From NCBI RefSeq assembly GCF_964355755.1, contig NC_092680.1, positions 9,091,001 through 9,155,000 on the forward strand: a DNA stretch of 64,000 bases, written 5' to 3'. A model generated the notes under the pieces. The model had not been told where the DNA came from and did not search any database. It saw only the letters and a program-made list of their open reading frames with translations. Source of the DNA: Antedon mediterranea (Eukaryota; Echinodermata; Crinoidea; Comatulida; Antedonidae). Each line of letters begins with the position of its first letter. Positions within the stretch are counted from its first letter, which is position 1. Below, in pieces: positions 1 to 10,022 of this stretch. The translations under genes were made by a program, and so were the position numbers.

Positions 1-1526
1 CGTACTGAAGTAGCGGGAGACATAATTTCAATTGAAAAAATGGTGAAAATATGAAATATATTATTTATTGCTTAGTGTAGGTGTGATAGGTTTTTTTTTA
101 TTAGGCATTAAATAATAACGTAAGGATGTGTATCAGTGCTTGAATCAACACGACTCAGTCGTTCATCATCTAAACGTTGTCTAGTTTCAAATACACTCGC
201 GCGCGTCATACTGACCAATACCTTAAGAGGAGACGGTTAAATAAACTAAGCGTAAATTAACTCATTGATGGTTTCTTTCAAGATCTATACACCGTATAAT
301 CATAATTGTGACGTCACAATGGCTTGCTTCCTACTCCTTAAATTAAAAAAGTACAATAACGGCTTTGTAGCATTGCATCTGCAGCAATATACATTGCAAT
401 AATCACCTTGTTTAAGCAACACAACCGACACCAATCCCTAAGCAGACGAATATGAGGTAAGTGATGTTTATAGGCCTACTGGAGTGCCATCAGAAATATA
501 TATATAAAGCCCTACATATAATATTTGTTTATGGTTTAATACGCCTGATAAATGATACCCAAGTTCCATAAAGATGGCTCAATTGCCGAGTTAGATTTGT
601 TATGTCTTGGGTTCGTGCTTCCATGGAACACGGAGAATGAAGATGATAATAATTCGTTCTCAATCTTAATGAAACATTATATTATTGTTTATTATTATTA
701 TTATATTAATTGGTTTTGATATTATTAGGTAAGGTCTATAATCACTTAATGTAATTTGCTTCATAAATGAGTGGAAGTATATAAACACCCTTATTATTTT
801 TTTTTTCAATAGAAAGTGCACTGTCTCGCACCACCAAACATTTATGATATGGAAAAAATTATGAACAGATACTTTGTCACATTATATTAAAACCACATTA
901 TAATGCTATTTCCCCCACCCCCAATCTCCCCTAAAAATTAAGACAGCCATGGACTCCTCCATTTATTCAATGGGTTCACAATTAGAAATGAATCGGAAAT
1001 AACTTTTCATCGCAGTGTAGTCTTTAATTACTAATCTCGTTTATAAAATACAAAATCAATTAGTAGATTCATACAATTTGTTATTGCTAGCTGTTGTTAT
1101 TTAACAACTGCAAATTGAATTTAACGTAGGTAAACAATATAGGCCTAGCGATAGTTAGTTGCCAGTTCCATTTATCTGTGTAACGTAACGTTTTGCCAAC
1201 ACACACCGCGACACACGGCGGCATGCGATGTTCTGCGGACCATACAAAAGGTCCTGGAAAGGGGCGTAAATAGTAAGGCTAGGCCTAGCCTACGGATATA
1301 AGACTCTAAATAACTACTACCACTTCATAGATGAGGTAGTGATTTAAATGTAGTAGCCGAAATAGTCTTAATGCCAAGAGAGAGGCGACCTCCTAAACGG
1401 TTTAGAAGTAAGTTTTAATAATGTATTATGCAATACAACTTCTCCCCAAAACTGCAGAAACTTGCTTGTTGTTGGGGGACGTCGTTTGTATTTGACATCG
1501 GGCGGCCCTGGAGGTAGTGCAGGCCC
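1..1526. other. Upstream region of pygopus, no gene recognised
   Basis: AT-rich DNA without a recognisable coding exon. A perfect donor context (ATGAG followed by GTAAGT) ends at about 455, which could close a non-coding leader exon. Joining it directly to the pygopus exon at 1990 gives a stop after four codons, so it is not a coding first exon for that gene in a simple two-exon join. The rest is intergenic or intronic sequence with short homopolymers. Confidence 0.4.
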
Positions 1527-1575
1527 TATAAAAGACTTAAGAGGCCTAGGCATAAGGGGAGCATAAGTTGGCATG
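1527..1575 (+). promoter_or_regulatory. Possible TATA promoter and start codon for pygopus
   Basis: A consensus TATA box (TATAAAAG, 1527-1534) lies about 40 bases before an ATG at 1573. The reading frame MDSVLA from this ATG could join the pygopus exon at 1990 in the required phase through a weak donor (GCTG/GTCGTA). This is inference only; the donor is poor and the true first exon may be elsewhere. Confidence 0.3.
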
Positions 1576-1989
1576 GATTCTGTACTGGCTGGTCGTAGAG
1601 TAGGCTAGGTCTAGGTTTTTACTTTCTTAAGAATAAGGATAATCTTAAGTCTAAGATTAATGCAACTAAGAAGAATATGTAGGTAGGCTAGCCTAGAAGA
1701 GCCTGTTTCAATTAATCTAAAAATTGATATCAATAATAATTTATTGTTTATTATTTCATTAATTAAAAAAATTAATTAGAATTATTAGACCTAATAGAGG
1801 TAGTCCCAGGAGTATTACATTTTTAGTCATCGGTTAGCAGATGAGACTAAACTGTTCCAGGGAGGTGCTGTAATATTTTTATACCTCCCTGTGTAAACTG
1901 TCCACTATTTTGTATGCATTTGTTTGTTTGCTTTATATATATGTATCAAACATTTTTGATTGTGGTACTTCCTTGTTTTTTTTTTACAG

Positions 1990-2761
1990 CTTCCACTGAC
2001 AGCGATCGAGACCAAGACAGTGGAAGAGGATTAAGCCAGCCATTGAGCCCTACTACCAAACGACAAAAACGTACACCTTCTCAGGTACAGTATACCCAAA
2101 TACAAGCATCTTGCATAAATAAAATTCACTAATTAAGCATAATTTTCAAAAATGGGTAGAGTGAGTTGCTATGCATTATGAAATGCATTACTAACATAAA
2201 CAAATTTCCCATCACAAATAAAGTATACATAGTATCATAAATTATTATTACTGGTACCATAATATTTTACCTATGAAAAGTTTACTGTTTTTTTGTTATT
2301 TAAAGGCACTTTCATCTGTAATACCGCCAAAGCCAAAAGAAGAGAACATCACCATTTGTAATCCGTTTGATGACAGCCCAGCCTCCAACTTCTCAGTCTT
2401 TCCGAAGATGAATCCGCAGAGACTGGGCCCATACACCAACATTAATTCGTTCCAGCAACCAACACAACCAAACTACACTGGTGTTGATAACGGCTCGTTG
2501 CAATCCCTCATGTTTCATCCTAATATGAATCGTCAATCATCTTACCCCTGCGGAATGTGCCAACAGGAAGTCCAGGACACAGACACGGCAATCATGTGTG
2601 AGGGCGGCTGTGACTTCTGGTATCACAAACGGTGTACAGGTTTAACAGAGTTTGCATACAATCTCTTACGCAAGGAAGAACTTGCTGTATGGTGTTGTGA
2701 TAATTGTATCCGTCAGAAAAAAATTCCAATGGTAATGCTAAAGCCCCAGCCTGTCTCATAA
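1990..2761 (+). CDS. pygo: Pygopus homologue, last two coding exons (PHD finger)
   Basis: Pygopus binds BCL9/Legless through its PHD finger, reads methylated H3K4 and co-activates beta-catenin/TCF targets in the nucleus. Two exons are visible: 1990-2084 (acceptor after a T run, donor CAG/GTACAG) and 2306-2761, joined in phase 0. The first has an SP-then-basic cluster (KRQKR), matching the nuclear localisation region of vertebrate Pygo. The second starts with the NHD-like box NPFDD (2360-2374), followed by about 56 residues rich in N, P and Q, then a C4HC3 PHD finger (about 2543-2725) with CGMC, CEGGC, WYHKRC and CCDNC, and the family-typical GLTE-AY-LL and AVWCCD. The protein ends 12 residues after the PHD. 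The first visible exon enters with two bases of a codon, so at least one upstream coding exon is missing from this call. The linker between NHD box and PHD is far shorter than the hundreds of residues usual in the family. Confidence 0.9.
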
Positions 2762-5700
2762 ATTTATATTAAAATATATTTTATCACATACAATTTGTTA
2801 TCCATAAGTACACCATTACTGTAATGTTATTTCCAATGTATAGATTGTAAACATGACACATGGCTTAAATCAGTATAAATATTATACAATTAATTTTTAT
2901 TAATTGGACCGTGCCTTATAATTATATTGTTTTCACAATTGAATTAAAAAAACATAAGGCTGTTAACAATAGGTGTTTGACAACAAGTATGTTATATTGT
3001 TGTGAAGTGGTAGAAGAATATGTGAAATTGTAGTTAAAAATTTCAAATTGTATCATTGCCCCTGTCCCCGCCCAAGATAACCACCACATCCCAACTTAAT
3101 GTTATTTTATATTAATGTAAATAGCTGCAGATGTATCTGTTGTTAAATGTTGAAAACAACCTCTCAAAAAGAGCCCTTGATAAACAAAGTTATTAAGAAA
3201 TGTACCAGTTTAGAATTAGATACTTAGAAAAAAATATATTTATTTTTGCTAATTGGGCAATATAATGGTATATACAGTACAGTAGTTTAATAGATGTTCT
3301 CTAAATAATCAAAAAGAAAATTTGAAATATGAAATTTTAACATTTTTTAAAACTAGTTTGTTCCAAACACAAGATACAGGATTTTGTTTATTTTTAAATT
3401 AAATTCTATAATCTCACTCAGGAATAATATTAATAATAGATACAAAATTAATTGAATTTAAAGAAATTCCTACTTTCAGCATAATAATACTGTACATTTT
3501 GAAATCATCCTTTAAAAAAATTATGTAAAAAAGTTGGCTATAATTCAAATTTTAGTGTGTCATAAAAACATGTCGTCTACTCAAGGTTGAATATCAAATT
3601 TGGGCTTCCACGCTGCCAAAATATCTGAAACTATAATGCCATGTTACAGTACACTGATTCTGTTTCCCTCAATTTACATGACATGCTAGCAAATAGCATT
3701 TAAGTCTATTCGTGCCTATGTAGCTTACTTAGATAAACTGACATTAGCTCATGCTCTACAGAGGCAGGCTGGTATTGACTTTTAACATAATTTTTGAGGT
3801 AGTACATTTTTATATATGTACTTAGAATATGACTGATCAAATTATATCAAATCGATAATTGTGTAGTTAGTATAATGGTGTAAGTGATGAATTGGAAATA
3901 TATATATATATTATTTATAATTGGGAAATCTGAGGTACTGTATTTCGAGTTATATTTTATGAGATTTTAAAAGGTTTCAATTTACTTGTAAACAAAGTAG
4001 TTTTATATTATGTATCTAATGACAAATAATTAAAGGTTACGTACATATTGGTATTTTATTTTGGGGATTACGGAGTAGCAATAACATTTTTCTTGACATA
4101 GGGCCAATTTGGCATTTTGTACATTATGTCTCGGCAGTGGTAAAGGTATTAAAGTATTTAGACATAGTATTTTGAAATTGCATGCCAAGAATATAATGAC
4201 AAAAAAATATTTTCAGTGGGACACAGAACGCACTATAGTGCCTACCCTTTGTATATTTTAATTAACTCAATGATTTTAAGCTTTATGAACATTTTTAATA
4301 AATATGTCATAATTATGAAATGTATATTTGGTTGCAATTGTTATTATAATTTAATGTTTTATGTTTATATATTTTGCAATTTGGAGTTTCATAAAAGGAC
4401 ATAGTTTTATCTTTGCTGTGCCCTAGCAATAAACAGAAACACTTCGCATTATGCATTATGATATGAAGTACTAAGTACTAGGAGAAAAGGTTTAGAAATA
4501 AAATATTGAAGTATATCAGTACAAAATGTTTCAGTGTTTTTTAAAATAGTAAAACATAAAAAATACACCTATTGCGTTCTAATAAATCCGACTTTAAATA
4601 CTGTAGGCCTTAGCAGTTTAATAAAGTTTACTTTTGTAGAAAAAAATAACCAAATCAAATTGTTGGTCAAAGTGACTAACTATTATGTGACACAAAAATG
4701 GAAAATTCAACAAAAAATGTAAAATATTTTTAAGGGGGACAATAAATCTTTAAAGTAATTGTGAAAAGAATCCAATCTTTGTTCACCACTCCTTTTTCCT
4801 AACATCCTGGATTTGCACATGTAGTCAATTGAGGTCATAGGTCAATCTCGTCATGAAAGCTATTGACAGTAGTTTTGGTCATGTTTGAATTGTTCACAAA
4901 AGGCCATAGGAAATAGATTACATGTACAAAATTTAAATCTGATGCTGACTAGAACTACAGTATGTACTGTACAGTAATTCCCTTAGCTTAAAGACCCATT
5001 GCCTACAATTTTTGATTGGCGTTTTGTAAAAATAATGCATATACTGGATGCATTAAACCAGGTCATTCCTTGTCTTAAATGTACCGTTTATGGTAAATTA
5101 TGATAAAAAGAGAGAAACAATGCACTAGTAGCTCACGGTGAATGTCCTCTCGTGGACGGTCTTTACGCCTAGCCAGGTAGGCCTAGATGATAAACAGCGG
5201 CGACGTACGAACAGCGTACGAACAGCGTACGCTAGTTATAGGCCTAGTCTGACGTTGCCTAGTTGCTGCATTGTCTTTCTGTTTTGCCAGTATCCGTTAA
5301 TACAAATTGGGGGAAACCCAGTATTTTCACTGCAATCCATTTGTTTTTGGCCTTCATGATCGATCGAAAGTGGGTGAATTACAGAAGAAAACTAAAATAT
5401 TAATCTGTGCGCAATGATGTTAAAAATTATAATACATTAATAGTTCTTCCAGTTTTTACTTTTTAATATTTTTTTTACCTCAAATACTTTCTTCAACATC
5501 TAAAGCTCAACTCGGACAGTGCTGTACAAGTTGGGGCTGGTCAGATACAATATTTTTTGAAATATGTTAATAATATTCTCCCGACAACATTTTCTTTTTA
5601 TATTTAGTTACGGATCCTAAAGCATTTTTCTCAATAATTATTACTTTGTCATGCTACTGCTATATAGTTTTGTCTTCACATACATGTGTCATTGTAAAAA

Positions 5701-5841
5701 TGGATGATTCATGACTATACAGGTAGTTAAATAAGTTACAGTTAATACCATATTTGGTAAAAATTAATGCAGACAATTTGTTGGCTTCAACAGCACAAAT
5801 AGATACTATTTGCTACTGCAATGCAAATTATTAGTTCTTTT
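2762..5841. other. Convergent intergenic region with pygopus 3' UTR
   Basis: AT-rich, no coding exon recognised. It must hold the pygopus 3' UTR; AATAAA signals occur at about 4428 and 4740. MRPL24 ends on the other strand at 5842, so the two genes converge here. A short direct repeat (GTACGAACAGC, about 5205-5230) is present. Confidence 0.5.
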
Positions 5842-7864
5842 CTAGTACCAGTAGGTCTTTGCTCTTTTCCTTGTTTCAATAATATTACACTTATCCATCA
5901 AGTCATCCTCAACTGATATATTCTCTATATTATATGTTTTCTTGACTGCCATATCAGCGGCTGTGTCCTTGGGTTGATCTATGAAAAAAAAGTTTATTGT
6001 TATATAGAAATATAGCCAGATACAGCTGCAAGGTGTGTTTGAGCAACTATTGGAGCAGGTGTACATATAAGAAGATGCTCTCCAGATGGAATGCCATTCT
6101 GAGATGAGTAGTAGTAATTAGTCTTTTTTTATTTTATTTCATATATATGTAATTTTTACTTCTATGGACCAGAGATTCATAAATAAAAGTTTGAATGAAT
6201 TGAATGAATAATATTAGAGCTGTGTGCATATTGGAGCAGGTACACATTGGAGAAAGGTGCATATAGGAGCAAGGAGCATATTGGAGGAGGTGCATATTGG
6301 AGGAGGTGCATATTGGAGAAGGAACATATTACAGCAGGTGCTTAATAGAAATGGTGCTCATAGGAGCAAGAAGCGTATTGGAGTAGGTGCATATTGTACC
6401 AAGGTGCATATTGGAGTTTTCATTGGAGTAGGTGTTCTTTCAATTACTGATAACTTTCAATATAAATATGAATCAACATAACAAATAAATAAGAACTTTG
6501 GAAAGGTATATAAATATATGCATATACTGTACAGTATATACGAATATAGGGTGCTCTTCCACATAAAGGGTGGAGTAACTAATGTCTGACACTATTCATT
6601 TACCTGTGTATTTAGCAGGATCTGGTTCATCTGGATTTAGTAACGCTTTGGCTGGTATTGGTATGACTCTGCCCGTTCTTTTTGATACTCTAACACGATC
6701 ACCTGCTTCTGTGTAACGCAACTGAACATCTGTCGGTTGACTGTAACAACAAATTGTATTGTGTGTTATAATTTGGTTTAAAAAATAGTTTATAAGCAGT
6801 CATTTAATGCAAATACTGATAGCATTACAACAAAGTAATCTGTGGCGTTTCTCCTAGTGGCTGTTTTGGAGAGGGGAGGGGATTATGTTTTGCTGTCTAA
6901 GCTTTTAACTCAATGCAATACTAGACCTAGTATCAATCACACTCACATTTGTTGGCCTAAATTTGTAACTCAATGAAATAATACTCACTTGTCTGATGGG
7001 TCAATGAGAGCAACATCAAAGTAATCTAAAGGCATCTCACTTACAACCATAGTTCCTCTTAATCCTTCCATTTTGCCTACCATTTTATAACACTGTAAAC
7101 AATTAAATAATGTATTGTACTGTAAGTAGGTGAAAATGTAAAACAGGCTCTGCACTATTTTTTTTTTTCACTATAACACAATGAAATTGTATAAAGAAAA
7201 TTAAGCTTGTCTGCTTTCAAAATAAATACCGTATCAAAACTTACACAATTGAGACCTTCTACAACTACCCAGTTTCTCTCCTTGATAATATCACAAATCA
7301 GACCTTGTTTACCTATATCTTTTCCTTTTAGGATATGAACCTAATAAAAAAGATAAGATTATTATTATTAACTGGAGAGCTATAATGCAAGTCCAAACTA
7401 ATTTTAATTTAGTAATTAGAAAAATAGATTATGACACCATGTGTTTAGTTATACTATAGTAGTTTTATAGTATTTGCATATTTTGCCTATCAATTTATTG
7501 TAGATTTCTTTGTTTGGTACTGTATTGGTTTGGTACTGTATTGGTTAGGTAGAAAACCTTAAAATAAGCTTTAGTATTGGTTAAATACTTCCAAGGTGTG
7601 GTTGTTTCATAGAGTTGGAGTTCACACCCAGGACATATCCATGTCATTTTCTTTAGATTAGTCTTCACTTACCAAATCACCAAGGTGAATTTGCCACTCC
7701 TTAATTGGTCTAACTATAACTGGTGGCCTCTCTTTACCAGGAAGATTTGCCATCTGAGACTGCAAGGTCCCGGGTCGGGCCATGCCATAACGGAAATGTC
7801 TGTTCACTCTTATCTCTTTGATGTGTCTGGCTGTTGCCAAACATAGTTGTGTTAAACGGGGCAT
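5842..7864 (-). CDS. MRPL24: Mitochondrial large ribosomal subunit protein uL24m
   Basis: This protein is a structural component of the mitochondrial large ribosomal subunit, entering early in assembly. Five exons on the minus strand: 7673-7864, 7245-7340, 6989-7092, 6604-6740 and 5842-5978. All junctions are GT-AG and the phases fit (0, 0, 2, 1), giving 666 nt and 221 residues; the human protein has 216. The N-terminus is basic and hydroxylated like a mitochondrial targeting signal, followed by the family motif HFRYGM. The KOW motif crosses the exon 1/2 junction ([16 protein letters not shown]), then [11 protein letters not shown]. Exon 4 has [18 protein letters not shown], close to the vertebrate protein, and the C-terminus DQPKDT...[13 protein letters not shown] matches the conserved end ETRKYKKVYWY. 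I took the first ATG of exon 1 as start because the targeting sequence and length both fit. It is head to head with HAUS1, about 2.2 kb away, and convergent with pygopus. Confidence 0.97.
6120..6215 (+). repeat. Retroelement 3' tail, AATTGAATGAAT type
   Basis: In MRPL24 intron 4, the sequence ATGGACCAGAGATTCATAAATAAAAG runs into imperfect GAATGAATT repeats. This arrangement is typical of the 3' ends of CR1/L2-like LINEs and SINEs that borrow them. Only the tail is visible. Confidence 0.4.
6222..6436. repeat. Minisatellite, ~18-bp unit, MRPL24 intron 4
   Basis: About a dozen degenerate copies of an 18-bp unit of the form GGTGCATATTGGAGNAGG. The unit is a multiple of three, so a short open frame runs through it on the + strand, antisense to MRPL24. 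I do not treat that frame as a gene. Confidence 0.85.
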
Positions 7865-8012
7865 CTTTAGTGTTCAATACCACAAATTCATAACCTGTAA
7901 AATCAATCATATTCATAAAAGTAATTAATTTCATACATAAGTATTGTAGTGTGCTTAAAAAGCATAGGTCCACCAAACAACCTAAAAAGAGTGTTTGGAA
8001 TGGTCTGAACAG

Positions 8013-8095
8013 AATTGTCAACAACGACTGGTGGCGCTACACAGCGTCTACAAGTTGTAGACGCTGTGTAGCGCCACCAGTCGTTGTTGACAATT
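8013..8095. repeat. Perfect 41-bp inverted repeat with one-base spacer
   Basis: The left arm 8013-8053 and right arm 8055-8095 are exact reverse complements, separated by a single G at 8054. The arms read AATTGTCAACAACGACTG inward from each side. It lies about 150 bp upstream of the MRPL24 start codon, in the promoter or 5' UTR zone. Confidence 0.95.
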
Positions 8096-8109
8096 GAGCG
8101 TTTCCGCTT

Positions 8110-9240
8110 GCCCTACCTACTAGGGCCTAGTAGTAGTACCTTGCTGCAGATAGTTTACTTAAAACTCTAGATACGTAGTAGTAATAATAGGCCAAGCTAG
8201 AGAGAGGGCAGGCTGGTAGTGTAGTAATCGTAAGTCTAGTCAAGGGCTTTTAGTAGGCCTAGCCTATAGTACTAGGCCTATAGAAAGCCTAAATAAAAGA
8301 TAGGGGCCTCCTAGCTAGGCTGGCCCTAGCCTAGTTTATTTTTAATATGCTGTATTTTAAGCCTAAACTAGGCCCTACTAGGCTAGGCTAGGCCTAGTTA
8401 GGCCTCTATAGGCCTAGTCTAGGTAGGGCCTAAACTAGCCTAGCTAGGCTAGCCTAGGCCCTAGGCCTACTACTACTAGAGGCCTCTAGCTAGCGGCCTA
8501 GCCTAGGCCTAGGTTAGGTATATTTATAGGCCTAGGCTAGGCCTCTAGGCCTAGGCCCCTAGGCAATTTGAAAAGGAAATAAATACATTGGCTGTAGGAG
8601 TTTACCTAGGCCTAGGCCTAATTCATTTCACCAATTAATAATTGCAAATTTAAACTACCACACACCAAAACAACAACAGCATGTTTTCCACCAAAAACTT
8701 GACGATTTCTCGCCCTCATGCGTCTCTCATGAAATACTTTTTTTACTGTTTCTATTGTCACGACGATCAGCCGCCTTTCTATTAATACGTACATATGTGA
8801 AATAATTGGCACTGCGCTTTATAAATACACATGTTGCCGTGTAAATATCACATTTGAAAAAAGGCGGCATGATTGAATTTGGTTGGTGTTTGGCCTCTAG
8901 AGATATATCGCGATGAATGAAAAACATAGAAAAGTAGGTATTATTAACGAAAGGAAAATTTATATAGATCAATGGATTATTTATTTATAAATATATTTAA
9001 CTTTAATTTGATATGAAGGGCCTACTAGGCTAATTAATGGGGGCCTGGCCTGGGGTACAGACAGTTTGGGTTACTATACTAGCCTAGCCTAGCCTAGGCC
9101 TAGCTAGCTAGGGCCTAGAGCTAGAGCCTAGGCCTATCCTATAGGCCTACTACTAGGCTATAGGCCTAGGCCTAAGCCTAGGCTAGTAGTACTCTAGGCA
9201 TAGCCTTCTAGAGGCCTAGTACCTAGCCTCTAGGCCATTT
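8110..9240. repeat. TAGGCCTA / CTAG / CCTAGG-saturated tract
   Basis: From about 8110 to 8625 and again from 9020 to 9240 the DNA is built almost entirely from overlapping palindromic words (TAGGCC, AGGCCT, CCTAGG, CTAGCTAG). Isolated TAGGCCTA words are scattered through the whole window, but only here are they packed end to end. It occupies the shared upstream region of MRPL24 and HAUS1. The intervening 8630-9015 is ordinary AT-rich sequence. Confidence 0.8.
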
Positions 9241-9699
9241 TATTCATTAATTAAGTTAATTTGAGACTTCATGATTGACTTTAAAGTCCTACCACAGACA
9301 GCCCACTAAACACTAACTAATAGTAATACTAAATAATTAGGCTACACAGCAGTACAGTGTTTTTTTTTGCCCATAAATTACAATTTTTGTTATTTTGATC
9401 TTATTCATAATGAGAACTTATTCACAAAAATGAACTTTTTCTTTTAAAAAATGAGTTCGTTCAAAACATGAAGTTATCCAAAAACATGATAATTTTTTTT
9501 AATAGAAAAAACTTTAATATCAGTTATATTTTCGTTTCAAAGGAACACGCCAGTAAATCTCATTACAAAACATCTTGAATTAATTGAGCCTACATCCTCT
9601 GTACTGTACTCTTGTAAAATAAATTTTAAAATAGTGTATGTTGCAACAACTAAGAGTAAGAGAAAATTTACAATACTTTATATTTTATAACTATTTTCC

Positions 9700-9955
9700 T
9701 TGGATTCGTACAATAAAAGTTGAGCTTAATGATACAGCATTGTTTATACCTATACAATTTTTAAATTTAGTGCAAAAGTTTAAAACATTCTTTACAACAT
9801 AGAAACATATTATCTCTTGCCATTGTTGTTTTTGTTACCTTTTGTCTTTTGGACGTTAATAAATGTTTTTTGAATTGAATATGTTCATAATCATCTTCAA
9901 TATTACATAGTTTACAAAATAGTAATTCAGTAATTTTCCATTTATAATACATATT
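9700..9955 (-). pseudogene. Possible LINE ORF2 C-terminal remnant
   Basis: The minus-strand frame at 9767-9952 contains CKLCNIEDDYEHIQF, which resembles the C-x2-C...EH zinc-knuckle-like tail (CxxCGxEEETxEHLF) at the C-terminus of several non-LTR retrotransposon polyproteins. The final H/C pair is not obvious and no reverse-transcriptase motif lies beside it, so this is weak. Confidence 0.3.
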
Positions 9956-10022
9956 TTTCCTACAAGAATTTAAGTAATGCAGGAATTTAAAATTAAATTT
10001 TACAATTTGATGATAGGTACAA

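Noticed and set aside
451-455. ATGAG/GTAAGT as the first coding exon of pygopus
   Set aside because: Joining to 1990 gives a stop after four codons; it could only be a non-coding leader or belong to another transcript.
1368-1574. Minus-strand proline-rich 68-codon frame
   Set aside because: No recognisable domain, and it overlaps the better-supported TATA-ATG arrangement on the other strand.
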